In this document: positions 1 to 13,436 of the stretch, piece by piece | Layout of the letters: each line of letters opens with the position of its first letter | Position numbering within the stretch: the first letter of the stretch is position 1 | Assembly: GCA_003254885.1 (NCBI GenBank) | Contig: QANT01008576.1 | Span: 1-41,009, forward strand | Length of the DNA: 41,009 bases | Direction: 5' to 3' | Source of the DNA: Purshia tridentata | Taxonomy: Eukaryota > Streptophyta > Magnoliopsida > Rosales > Rosaceae | Made by a program: the position numbers and the translations under genes | The notes under the pieces: model-generated | What the model saw: the letters and a program-made list of their open reading frames with translations, nothing else | Databases searched by the model: none | What the model was told of the DNA's origin: nothing

Positions 1-1185
1 AATTGATTTTAGTCCTTTGACTATTTCCACATCAGTCTTCATATTACAACTCATATTTATTTATTTTTTATTATTTTAATTATTTTATTTGTTCTCAAAA
101 TACCCTTATGTTTAAATATTTGATTTTGTATATTCTCCATTTGTAAGAGCCAATTTAAGATTGATTTGTCTTGATTGACTCCTATAATGATGCAAAATAT
201 TATACTTAAAAAAGCAAAGTTACCAAAGACAAAATTAATTATCAAGATTAAGAATTATTATGTATAAAACGAGAGAAATAAATAAAGTAACAATAAAATA
301 CAAGAAATGTACTAAAAAAAATGATTAAAATAAAGTACTTAAAGAACATACCTAAATAAAATACATATACTAGTGTACCTTTTAGCATACCTAGCCTATA
401 CTGTTCCTATTAGCATACCTACACTAGTGTGTCCTGTTAGCGTACCTATACTAGTGTACTTATATAACAACCCCAATTAAAATACCTACACAACAAACAC
501 AATTAAAATATCTACGCAGGCACCCCAACTAATCTGATCAAGCTCCTTACTCCAATATAAAACTCTTGGCATCTACACAAGCACCCCAACTAATCCGATC
601 AAGCTCTTTACTCCAATATAAAACTCTTGGCTGCCATTTTTGCCTTACCCATTGGATCCATGTTGTCTATGAATCCAAAGCATTCTCCCTCCTCTCTCTT
701 TAAACCAAGATTAACATGTTAAATTTCATGTTTTAAATCTTTTGAGAAAATTTAGGATATTGCAGTTGGAGTAATTAATTACAGGTTGGGTTGATTTTGT
801 GGGAGCTAAGGTTTTGTATGTAAATAATATTAAGGTCAATTAAATATATATTAAAATGGTGTATTAAAATCTGGACTTATATTAGAAAGAAAAAAACAAT
901 CAATTTACAGACAAACATCTTGATTAAGCCCCTAAATCTAAGCAACCAAATAAATGTAAATTCATTTTGAATTTTGAGTGAAATTAATTATGAAAATAAA
1001 AAAATTTATTACAAGGGTATTATAGGAAGAGGGAAACCAAAAATATTATTAAAAAATAAAAATCTGATGTAGAATATGTACGCTAACATGGACGTAGAGT
1101 CAAAGGACTAAATTTAATTTTTGATCTTACATCAGGTTTTAATCTAAACTTGAACTTATCAAGGGATTAATGTCTAGTTTTCTGT
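1..1185. mobile_element. AT-rich element with terminal inverted repeats (left end cut by window)
   Basis: The motif TTTAGTCCTTTGAC at about 9-22 recurs inverted as GTCAAAGGACTAAA at about 1098-1111, and the similarity extends a few bases outward (AATT side). The interior is strongly AT-rich and holds the tandem repeats at 365-631 but no credible coding region. This is what a non-autonomous DNA transposon looks like. The right end may reach about 1185, because sequence continuing past the inner repeat still reads like a repeat terminus; its mate would lie left of the window. I could not identify a target-site duplication or the superfamily. The element ends about 350 bp upstream of the first receptor kinase, so it may have supplied part of that gene's promoter. 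Confidence 0.45.
365..631. repeat. Two adjoining tandem-repeat blocks (about 28 bp and 61 bp units)
   Basis: From about 365 to 460 a unit of roughly 28 bp, with core ACTAGTGT...TTAGC(A/G)TACCT, occurs three times imperfectly plus a partial fourth copy. From 460 to 510 two related units share CAATTAAAATA(C/T)CTAC. From 510 to 631 a 61-bp unit (510-570 and 571-631), containing CACCCCAACTAAT and CTCCAATATAAAACTCTTGG, is present twice with only a few differences. These blocks lie inside the putative transposon at 1-1185. Confidence 0.8.
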
Positions 1186-1538
1186 ACAGTGAGGTAAAAT
1201 ATCAGCAACTTACGTCCTTTTTTATAGGGACAAGTTTGTGAGGACCTAAAGTAAACATTGACCAAGAGGCAAGAGGAGTATTCCATAGCATAGAAACAGG
1301 GGACACCCTGTTGCTTCCTAACCCAATCTGCAAGAGAAAAATATCTTCACTGTAAGAGAAAAAGATCGTCATCGAAGCTGAATCAGACAAATAGAGAGGG
1401 ACCATAAATGTCTGATATACAGCCAAGTCAACTGCGTGCAGTTCCGGGGTCTTTGTGCTCTTAATGGCCCATCGATTAAGAACCATCTATGTTTTAACTT
1501 TTGAGCAGTAAGGTCCATACTGAGAAAGCTGGAAGGCA

Positions 1539-4769
<3,231 letters not shown>

Positions 4770-6129
4770 GGATCGATCATTCGATCATATCATAGATTTG
4801 GCATGTGCAACAAAGTTATGCGGTGTTGTTTATCATACATTTTATACTTGCTAGCTAGAAGTGCTGTGCTGCAAATGTAATATGTGGACATACAATAGTT
4901 ATAGAGCCAATTATTGGTTCCAAGTTGCAAATGTAAGACCCCTTTTGTAGCTCGTCACTCGGGTCTAAGAACATGCCATGCAAAAGTCTCGGCACTATGT
5001 CCTCAATTCCAGACAGGTAGTGTAGCAGAACAGCACAGCACAGCACAACACTTCTGGCTTCTGAGTAATGAGACTCCCTGAAAATATAATACAATATATA
5101 CTTGGTACTTGACTATAAAATATTAATGCTTATTTAACATAAAGAGACTTGTAAGCTAATAAATTGTAATTACAATAAAGATGAACTGTGAGCTCAGTAA
5201 TGAGAAGAAGTATTGAACACTCAAAACTGAGTTTGGAGCCAACCTGCTCAAGAAAAGGAAAAACTTTTAGGTGTGGTCGTATGTAGAGTTACTACTTCAC
5301 GTGTTATAATTTTGGTGAAAAACAAATTTATAAATTTAGATTCTAAGATTTTATCTATAATGATTATACATGTGTTAAAATTTGAATGGATTTATGGTTA
5401 GGCGAAAAAATTTATCCCAAGTAATGAACCCTTGAATTCATACACTAAGCAATACGCCATAGTGTAGACTTGATTTCATAAATTTGCCAGATGACTGGCA
5501 TTTGTAGTAATTTACTTGAAATGTCATGGCAATTTTTCCTAGTTCTAATCCTATTCCAACTACCGGAAGATTGTGGTTTGTCCATATTTGGTATTTAAAA
5601 TTTTAAAGCTAAAAGTTCTAATCTACACTTCCCCAGTCCAAATGCCACTTCAATTGGTCAACCAATCCTGCACAGTTCCCACTTCCTTTATATAGTGTAT
5701 GGCTCTTCCAGAGTTCCAGTCCTCGTGACGTACACAACCCAACTTCCAGTGCAGCTCTCTCTCTCTCTCTCCCTCTCCTCTTTTGCCCCTGAATTTCTTG
5801 TATAAATTTTCAATACCTTTATCATGATGATAATGATATGCTTTCGCTAGTTGCTTTAGTTGTTGGGGCTCCAATAACCACTAGAAATAGAATCACAAAT
5901 GTTGCAACCACATTAGTGGGTTCCTCCGAAAGAGAATTTGCAAAGGATTACCATTTTTCCCAGGCTGCCCCTGTCCCCATCAACTTCTTACTCGATTCCT
6001 GGGGACCATTAGCTGTGGGCCTCAAAAGTCAACAGACACACACTGTAAGTCAATGGCCCTTCTAAAGACTGTAAAGTTGTGAACTAGTGATTAGTACTAG
6101 TAGGCATACAACTCCAAGACTAGACAGCA
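4770..6129. other. Intergenic region between first and second receptor kinases
   Basis: This holds the 3' flank of the first kinase and the promoter region of the second. A CT-rich stretch of simple repeats lies at about 5755-5780, and a short CAGCACAGCACAGCACA run lies at about 5029-5046. An open frame at 5838-6065 has no recognisable domain and I do not call it a gene. No transposon ends or RNA genes are evident. Confidence 0.6.
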
Positions 6130-9100
6130 ATGGATATTCTGTCATTTGTGTTCATTGGGTTTTATGTGTCCCTTTCTCTCATCAAAAACACAACTGCAGC
6201 TGATGCCATTACTCAACCCCAACCCCTTAGAGATGGTTACACCTTCATTTCCAAACATGGCAGCTTTCAGTTGGGTTTCTTTAGTCCAGATGGTGTTCAT
6301 CGGAGTCTATTGCAAACAGCTGACTACTGTGACAACAATGGCCTTTGTGGCCCCTATGGGATGTGTGTCATCAGCAATTCACAGGTTTGCAGTTGCTTAA
6401 AAGGGTTCAAGCCCAAAGCACCAGAAAAATGGAACTTGGGGGAATATTCAGAAGGTTGTGCGCGTACCGAAGCTTTGAACTGCCAAATGAAAGATGGGTT
6501 TATGAATTATGGTGGGGTGAAACTGCCAGATACCACAAATTCTTGGGTCAACCAAAGTATGAGTCTCATGGGATGCAGAGAAAGTTGCTTGAACAACTGT
6601 TCTTGTATGGCTTACGCAGGCAACAAAGGAGGAGGCAGTGGCTGCACCATCTGGTTTGGTGATCTGATCAACATCAGACAGCTTTTGGATGGTGGGCAGG
6701 ATCTGTATATTCGAATGCCTGCTTCAGAATTAAGTATTTGGAACAGATTTTCTCTCTCTCTGCTTTAAAATTTTGACTATTTCCCCTGCTTTATGTTGGT
6801 TCTTATATTTTTCATTTCAGCTGTGATTTAACAATACTTTGTTTTTCCCTGTTGAAATTAACCATGAAGAGGGAAACCATTGGCCCAAGACAAAGATAGC
6901 AGTGATAGTTGTATCCGTTGTTTTGATTGTTTCTGGAGTGCTCTTAGCTGCCTATTGCATTCACAGAAAGAGGACAAAGTTCAAAGGTAATTATTCCTCT
7001 CTATCACCACCTCCAACTTTGTACGCATATGGCCAATGAATCTGATATTCTGTTATTGAATTCTGTAAATGAATTACAGTGGGTTACAGCTTATATTGCA
7101 AGCTTAAAACGATCTCACTAACTAACTCAACAAACCAAGATTAACAGCTTGTAACAAACTAACTAAAAAAATAGTGCTGAGTCAGCAAAGACAACCATTG
7201 ACTGATCTGATGACCTGGAGGTGGACCTTATCACTTTGTACACATATGGCCATATCTTCCTTTTTTTTTTTCAATTAGGTACTCTGAAGAGAGGTTACTT
7301 ATATCCATTCTGAAATGCATATCCAGAGCAAGAATCACTTTGATCTGTTCTTATATAATCCTGACTATCAATGCTTAGAAAAGAATTCCATAATTGAACA
7401 TTGTTAGCAACCAAACTAAAGTTATGGCACATTGATGCCATGCCAAGCAACTGACTGAATTTTGAGGCTGGCATGGTGAAACTAATAGGTACTCAATAAA
7501 TTGCATTACACATAATGAAACAACCCCAGGAATGTATTATAGAGGTTAATTCAGGTCCAGAAGTCCCATTCAAATTTGTGGTAACTTTACATCAAACATC
7601 TTTCTTAGCTGATAGTTATATAAAATGTCTGGGTTCCATCCATGTCATATACTGAAGCATCAAGTGATGCTCATTTGATTGCACCAATACTGTCTAGTCC
7701 TAAATTATTATTTTTAGTTCCGACTCTACCACAATACCGTGTATTTAGGTTCTACTCATAGCATGAGACTGAATCATGTACTATCCATTCAATTTACATC
7801 ATCTCCTTTATTGCAGATACTTATGTGGAATTCACTCTGCAGTTTTTTTCTATGTTGTTGTATGCATTATAGTATTAAAACAAGAGCTCAGTTACCTGAG
7901 TGGGACAGTGACCCTTTGACCCTTTGAACAGAATGAATACACGACTACAGGATACCAAAAAAAAAAAAAACAGAACAATTGATATGTAATTCCTTTAAGT
8001 GTATTTATTTTTGTTCTCTACTTATTTATTATACTTGATGAGAAGCTGATCTTTATCCTATTATCTTTATATTAGAGAACATGGGGAAGAATGAGATGAT
8101 GGGTCAGAACAGTGGACAGAATGAAGACCTGGAGCTACCATTATTTAGTCTATCCACAATAGTCACTGCCACTGATAACTTTTCATTCAACAGGAAGCTT
8201 GGAGAAGGTGGTTTTGGACCTGTATACCAGGTAAATTTTCAACATGTGAGGATAAAAGAACTTCAAACATCAATGAAGCAGTTATTTTGTTCAAAACTTC
8301 GTAATCCTTTTGCTAATGAGAATATTCAGGGTAGACTGGTAGATGGGCAAGAAATTGCAGTGAAGAGGCTGTCACAAGGTTCAGGGCAAGGACAAAACGA
8401 GTTCAAAAATGAAGTACTACTAATAGCCAAACTTCAGCACCGAAATCTTGTTAGGCTGCTAGGTTGTTGCATTGAGGGAAAAGAGAAACTTTTGATTTAT
8501 GAATATATGCCCAACAAAAGCTTGGACTTCTACATTTTTGGTATGGCTTCTTTAAAACTTACTGTATGCTGTTGAAATTAGTTTTATGCTGTTAAACAAT
8601 ATAGGTTATGAAACTCTTCAAATTGTTCTTATGAGATTTCAAATTGGAGTAACATGAATTACAAGTTACCAGATCAAACTCAAGGTAGACTGTTGGATTG
8701 GTCTCAACGCTTCCATATTATCCTTGGGATCGCTAGGGGTCTTCTCTATCTGCATCAAGATTCCAGATTGAGGATTATTCATAGAGATCTTAAAGCAAGT
8801 AATGTTTTACTTGATAAGGAGATGAACCCAAAAATCTCAGACTTTGGCATGGCTAGAACTTTTGGAGGAAATCAGACTGAAGGAGTTACAAAAAAAGTGG
8901 TTGGAACCTAGTAAGCATGGCTAGAACTTTCTTAATTACTGTGTTTTGTTTCATGTCTTATTACATCTCTACTTATCGCCTACTAGTTTCTTCATTAATT
9001 AGTTCGGTATCTTGTGAATACTGCAGTGGTTATATGGCACCAGAATACGCTATTGATGGTCAATTCTCTGTGAAATCCGACGTTTTTAGCTTTGGCATTT

Positions 9101-9562
9101 TATTGTTGGAGATAGTAAGCGGGACGAGAAGTAGAGGATTTTATGATCCAGATGACAACCTTAACCTCATTGGATATGTAAGTCTCCACATTTGTATTCA
9201 TCCTCTACTTGTGTTTGATCTTGTGACTGACAAACATGTTGTATCTGCCTTAGGCATGGAAATTGTGGAAAGAAGGGAGGTCTTTAGTGTTGATTGATAA
9301 ATGCTTAAGGGACTCGTGCTCTCTGTCCGATGTCTTGCGTTGCATAAATGTTAGTCTTCTATGTGTGCAACAGCTTCCTGAAGACAGGCCAAACATGTCA
9401 TCTGTTATTCTGATGTTAGGTGGTGGGTGTGCCTTGTCTCAACCCAAAAAACCAGGTTTCTTTGTTGAAAAATATTCATCATCTGCAGCAGATTCTTCTT
9501 CAAGTAAGAACGAAACATCTTCAACCTATGACTCTAGCATAACAGTCTTGGAGGCTCGATAA
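6130..9562 (+). CDS. SD1-type receptor-like kinase lacking the lectin domain (594 aa)
   Basis: Exons: 6130-6733, 6870-6986, 8076-8230, 8330-8540, 8673-8910, 9027-9177, 9254-9562, with the same phase pattern as the upstream kinase. Signal peptide about 1-23. The protein then starts the lectin domain ([11 protein letters not shown], to about 53) but jumps via [13 protein letters not shown] straight to the EGF-like module (CDNNGLCG from 68) and a complete PAN domain (about 120-198, [10 protein letters not shown]). Compared with the full-length paralogue, roughly 210-220 residues are absent in frame. Transmembrane helix about 211-229. The kinase is complete: GEGGFGPVY, Lys304, HRD 399-401, DFG 419-421, APEYA, ending LEAR. 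The reading frame is open throughout and catalytic residues are kept, so I treat it as a functional gene with an EGF-PAN ectodomain, not a pseudogene. Intron 2 (1089 bp) carries an insertion; intron 3 is 99 nt with no stop in frame. Confidence 0.88.
7016..7252. repeat. Insertion flanked by an 18-bp near-perfect direct repeat in intron 2
   Basis: CTTTGTAC(G/A)CATATGGCC occurs at about 7016-7033 and again at about 7235-7252. The corresponding intron of the opposite-strand paralogue has one related copy (near 15745, minus strand) and continues directly into the shared sequence ending in ACATCCATTCTG. The roughly 200 bp between the repeats are thus extra in this gene. It may be a small transposon remnant with a duplicated target, or a local duplication. 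I do not recognise the family. Confidence 0.5.
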
Positions 9563-10139
9563 GATCAATTAATTGCACATTTTGTACCATGTAATTAATT
9601 CGAGGTATTGGCAATTTTTGTGCGGAAATAGTCAAAATATTTTAAAAGTGAAATAGTTTTTTAATGCACCTTTGAAAGCTTCTAGAGTAAAAATGGCCAG
9701 TGCATTTATAACTTGTACCGTTATTACACCAAAATAGCTTCCAGGCTCATGTTCTGTTAGAAGCTTGAAATTTTGGAATTTCTGCAGGCACTGGTAAAAA
9801 AAGTACTAATATATGATGAAAATTTGGAACCATTAGACAGATTTGGGCCTTAAATGGCCCAACATTCGTTAATGGTGGGTTTCTGAGAGCTTGTATTTGG
9901 CATAGAATTAGAATCACTAGAAAAGGAACATGCAAATATTTTCCAAGTATAATGAGCAAAAATGGGCCATTAAATTTCAGACAAAAATAGCTCAACGCTA
10001 CTCAAATTCACATTTGAACTGCACAACCAACACCCAAAATATGTAATGGACACTCATACCCATAACAAATAACAGACGCTCTTGCTGACTAGCTGAGCAG
10101 AACAAGACCAGCTGCAGATAATTGTCCTACTTCTACCTG
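9563..10139. other. Intergenic region between convergent genes
   Basis: The second kinase (+) and the A9-domain gene (-) converge here, so this stretch should hold both 3' untranslated regions. A 249-bp minus-strand open frame at 9747-9995 shows no domain. I see no repeats or RNA genes. Confidence 0.6.
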
Positions 10140-12422
10140 TTAAAAAAATAAGACCCTTTTCTTTCCTTTCCTTGAATTCCTCCTCTCACCAGCCCTTAGG
10201 ATAAAGAACCTCAATGTGAGCACAACTATATCTCTAAAACAGCTAATATTGTCTGTTTTCAAGAGATGCTCGCCGCCGCCGCCTACGCCACCACCAATTA
10301 TTAGGAAATCTGTAGGACTTCCATAAGGAATCGTAACGAGCATGTTGGGCGAAAACTTTTCTGTGGCTACAACACCACTTCCGCTGGTTCCAGCAGTAGT
10401 CTTAATGCTGTAAGCTCCCCTCTTAATGGCCAATGTAGCAGGTTCCCATATGTCAAGATATCCAGTGAACTGAAATATTTTAAATGAGGCATGACCCTTT
10501 TGAAGGATCTTCTCTATCTGGCTTTGCATTTCAAGATCACAAGTGATCTTCTTGTGCTCATTGGCGAAAACCTTCACAAGCTCTCCCTTGCGTTTCCTGT
10601 TATCCAGAGGCTGCACTTCGATAGCAAGGTACGTATCAACATCATCAGCTGTAACAAGATAGTTTGGCTGCTTTGCTCCTTCAATGTAGTTGACAGATCC
10701 ATCTGGGAGATGGCGTACCCACTCAAAGTTGCAACTGGTTGTTCCATTAATGGAGTATCCACACGCTTGAAGTTCCCGCCCTGGATAAGCTTCGCCTGAG
10801 ATTTGGAGACCTTCTATGCCTGGTAATGTATCATCATCTGCAGCCTCTGAAAATGAAGAAGAAGGCTCTTCAAGAACTGGTGATAAAAAATTAGAATAAG
10901 GGGGTGTGAGTTCATTAAGCGGCGATGTGTAAGGCGAGTTTCCTGCACTCCAATTTGATGATGTTTCTCTCTCACTATGGTTCCTCTCTGCATCTTGGTC
11001 ATCAATCTCTCTGTGTGTGTTCTTGACAGGGTCATGAAATGTGACCTGTTTAGTGGCTCTTTCTTCACTATAATGAGTCATGTGTGTATCACCCTGAGTA
11101 ACAGCTACATCTTGGGCTGCATAACTCCTGCTTGTTGCAGGTGAATACCTCCCCAAACTCAGATCATTGGATTCCACATTCCTTGGGTCAGCACCACCCG
11201 AACCACTCTGATGTCGACTCAATGGATCCCAATCCCGGGTTGCCTGGATTGCCTGAGCTTCGGAAGCAGAAACCGGTACATTCCCATGTGAATATGCTGC
11301 CTCAGGAACCAATTCGAGCCCATTCTTGTCACCATTGTTATTGTTAGGGCGATTGGAATTCGAATCCGAGCTCCAAGGCCTTATCTGATACTGCCACTCC
11401 TTCAATTTTGTCTCAGTCATAATGAGCTTCTCTTGCAAATGTCTAAACAGAACCTGGACATTGCTAGCAATCGACTGGGCATCGACAACCGGAGGCTGCA
11501 AGGAGTACTCTGCAAGAAGAGGCAGCAGAGACGAAACGAAAGTGGATCTCTCCTGCTGCACATCCTGTAAAGCATAGGCGAGGCGAATATTCTCCTCGAT
11601 TATCTCCTGTCTGTAAGATAGGGCTTTCGAAGCGGCGTCGACCAGATCCTGTTGCTGCTGATCGAATGCCAGACGCATATGCGCAATGCGCTTCTCCAGC
11701 ACATACTTCTCGTTCCTAATTTGCGATTCCTTTACGGAATAATCGGCTAGCTGTCTCCGCAATTGCATAATCTCTTGCTCGTGCTCGTGGACCTTGACAA
11801 CGAGATCCTTCTTCCAGAGGCTGTTAGGGTTAGGGTTAGGGTTAGGGTTAGGGTTGTTATTCAATTCAGCCATCGTCGTCATCGACACCAACCCTCCCTG
11901 TCCGGAAAAATTGAGCCCGTGATCGGATTCTCCCTCCGTGCTGAACCTCCCGGGAGAGAATGATCTCGTAGACGGCGAAGACAAGCGAGAGAAGCCACCT
12001 CCACCGCCACCGCCACCACCGGCACTATCCGGCGGCAGCGGCTGACTACTCTGTATTTGAGCAGCAGCAGCAGTGTTTGTTGTAACCCTATCGTGTTGAG
12101 CTAGGTCGTGCGATTCCTGGAGATCGAGAGAGCGCGAGATTTGGGGGGACATTGATTCGTCGTTGAGTTTGAATCTGTGGAGCTCGATAATCTTGTGCTC
12201 GAGCTCGGTCCTCAAGCGGAGGTTCTCTTCGACCTGCTGCTTGATGGTGGCCTCTGCCGCTTCCACCGCCTTCAAGACCTGGAACAAGCTGCTGCTGTCG
12301 TTGTGGTTGTGGTTGTTGTGGTCGTCGTTGTTGGATGAGGGACGAATAGGGTTAGGGTCAGCGCTGGAAATGGCCAACCCTGAGAATTTCTCTGCCAATT
12401 TCCAACCGTGCCCATTCTCCAT
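10140..12422 (-). CDS. Coiled-coil protein with C-terminal AIR9-like A9 module (760 aa)
   Basis: A single uninterrupted frame from ATG at 12422 to a stop at 10140. The N-terminus (MENGHGWKLAEKFSGLAI) and the following helix (about 45-88) match a conserved plant family of unnamed function. A low-complexity stretch follows: Asn/His-rich 31-42, nine or more Gly at 135-143, and an Asn-Pro run at 190-200. A long predicted coiled coil covers about 203-345. After an acidic/Ser-rich linker, about 540-740 resembles the A9 repeats of the microtubule-associated protein AIR9 (YSINGTTSCNFEWVRHLPDG; VTADDVDTYLAIEVQPLD; VTIPYGSPTDF). The tail is basic and ends KKRVLFF. Coiled coil plus A9 suggests a cytoskeleton-linked scaffold, but that is inference; the family is often left uncharacterised. 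The start at MENGHGW fits the family. Confidence 0.85.
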   Translation of the reverse strand: MENGHGWKLAEKFSGLAISSADPNPIRPSSNNDDHNNHNHNDSSSLFQVLKAVEAAEATIKQQVEENLRLRTELEHKIIELHRFKLNDESMSPQISRSLDLQESHDLAQHDRVTTNTAAAAQIQSSQPLPPDSAGGGGGGGGGFSRLSSPSTRSFSPGRFSTEGESDHGLNFSGQGGLVSMTTMAELNNNPNPNPNPNPNSLWKKDLVVKVHEHEQEIMQLRRQLADYSVKESQIRNEKYVLEKRIAHMRLAFDQQQQDLVDAASKALSYRQEIIEENIRLAYALQDVQQERSTFVSSLLPLLAEYSLQPPVVDAQSIASNVQVLFRHLQEKLIMTETKLKEWQYQIRPWSSDSNSNRPNNNNGDKNGLELVPEAAYSHGNVPVSASEAQAIQATRDWDPLSRHQSGSGGADPRNVESNDLSLGRYSPATSRSYAAQDVAVTQGDTHMTHYSEERATKQVTFHDPVKNTHREIDDQDAERNHSERETSSNWSAGNSPYTSPLNELTPPYSNFLSPVLEEPSSSFSEAADDDTLPGIEGLQISGEAYPGRELQACGYSINGTTSCNFEWVRHLPDGSVNYIEGAKQPNYLVTADDVDTYLAIEVQPLDNRKRKGELVKVFANEHKKITCDLEMQSQIEKILQKGHASFKIFQFTGYLDIWEPATLAIKRGAYSIKTTAGTSGSGVVATEKFSPNMLVTIPYGSPTDFLIIGGGVGGGGEHLLKTDNISCFRDIVVLTLRFFILRAGERRNSRKGKKRVLFF
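11823..11852. repeat. Telomere-like (GTTAGG)5 hexamer array inside a coding region
   Basis: Five consecutive GTTAGG units on the plus strand encode, on the minus strand, the Asn-Pro run at residues 190-200 of the A9-domain protein. The plant telomere unit is TTTAGGG, so this is a TTAGGG-type hexamer and not a canonical plant telomere repeat. Its length is a multiple of three per pair of codons, so copy-number change would leave the frame intact. Confidence 0.9.
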
Positions 12423-13436
12423 CTTCCCTCTCTTTCTTCTTCGATTTAGGGCTTTTTGCTCAGATTCACTTCATTTCCATCTAATTTTACTGCTGCAACT
12501 TTCTGGCTCACCTATCAATCCAGAGGACTGTCTGATTTCGTAAAGCTTATTTTGAAGCTTATATTGACCAGGTCTTATAGTCACCCATTAATTAATGCCC
12601 ATATAATCAATTTATACCTCAAACTCAATTTCATTACTGAGTCCCAATTCCCAAATTGGCCCACTAATCATTTTTTAACTTTATCTCTTTACTCAATATA
12701 CCCACTATACCACCATAATTGCCAATTATAGTAAACTTCAAATTCTTTATTTTTTTAATTAAAAAACTTAATTTCATTCTTCGGGAAAAAAAAAGAACCG
12801 CTACCATATCAATATATCATAAGCCGAAATCGTCATAATGGCCATTGGCGCCTCCAGCCTTTTTCATGCAAAAAGGAGGGATTTTAGCCTCAAATTATTA
12901 AGACACTGATTTAATGATGTTAGGAATTTCAAATATATATCTTAAATTTGAATCACATTATTTTGTTTATTGTAAATTTGTAAATAAATGAGTTTAGAAT
13001 GAATATATTTGGGATCCAAAAGATGAAAATTTAGAATAAATGTTTTTTTTATTTAATTTTTTTATAAACCAATGATGAAGAATTTGGGATGATTGTTTTT
13101 CTTTCTTTTTCCTTCTAAGAAGCCAAACGTGTCATTGCTGAAAGTGTTTCTTGCAGTGAAAGATAAGCACTCAAAACCTTTCATCAAGTTATCATCAAAG
13201 ACTACTATGAAGACGCCACATTAATGTCCCGTAATCTTTGAATGTTGTCTTTCTCCTTCTTTTACACTCATTCGTGTCCCCCTAACAGTTGCAAGCTGTC
13301 TTGTTCTTTTGCACTTGTACATCTACTTCTATGCAGATTTTGATCCTTCATCTCAGTGGCATGGAGAGAGAGATAGAAGGAAATAAGCTACAACATGTTA
13401 ATATAACACTGGCTTGGATAGTACAATTAGTGAATC
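12423..13436. other. Intergenic region upstream of the A9 gene and downstream of the third kinase
   Basis: Both neighbours lie on the minus strand. The part next to 12422 should hold the leader and promoter of the A9-domain gene, and the part next to 13436 the 3' untranslated region of the kinase. It is AT-rich, with poly-A/T runs near 12750-12795 and 13045-13060. I see no gene or clear element. Confidence 0.6.

Noticed and set aside
5838..6065. Open frame of 75 codons upstream of the second kinase
   Set aside because: No domain, no splice context joining it to the kinase, and the kinase has its own signal-peptide start at 6130.
6130..9562. Second kinase as a pseudogene
   Set aside because: Although shortened, it has all seven exons, intact splice sites, no stops and all catalytic motifs.
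11823..11852. Interstitial telomere remnant
   Set aside because: The unit is TTAGGG, not the plant TTTAGGG, and it lies in frame within a conserved coding region.
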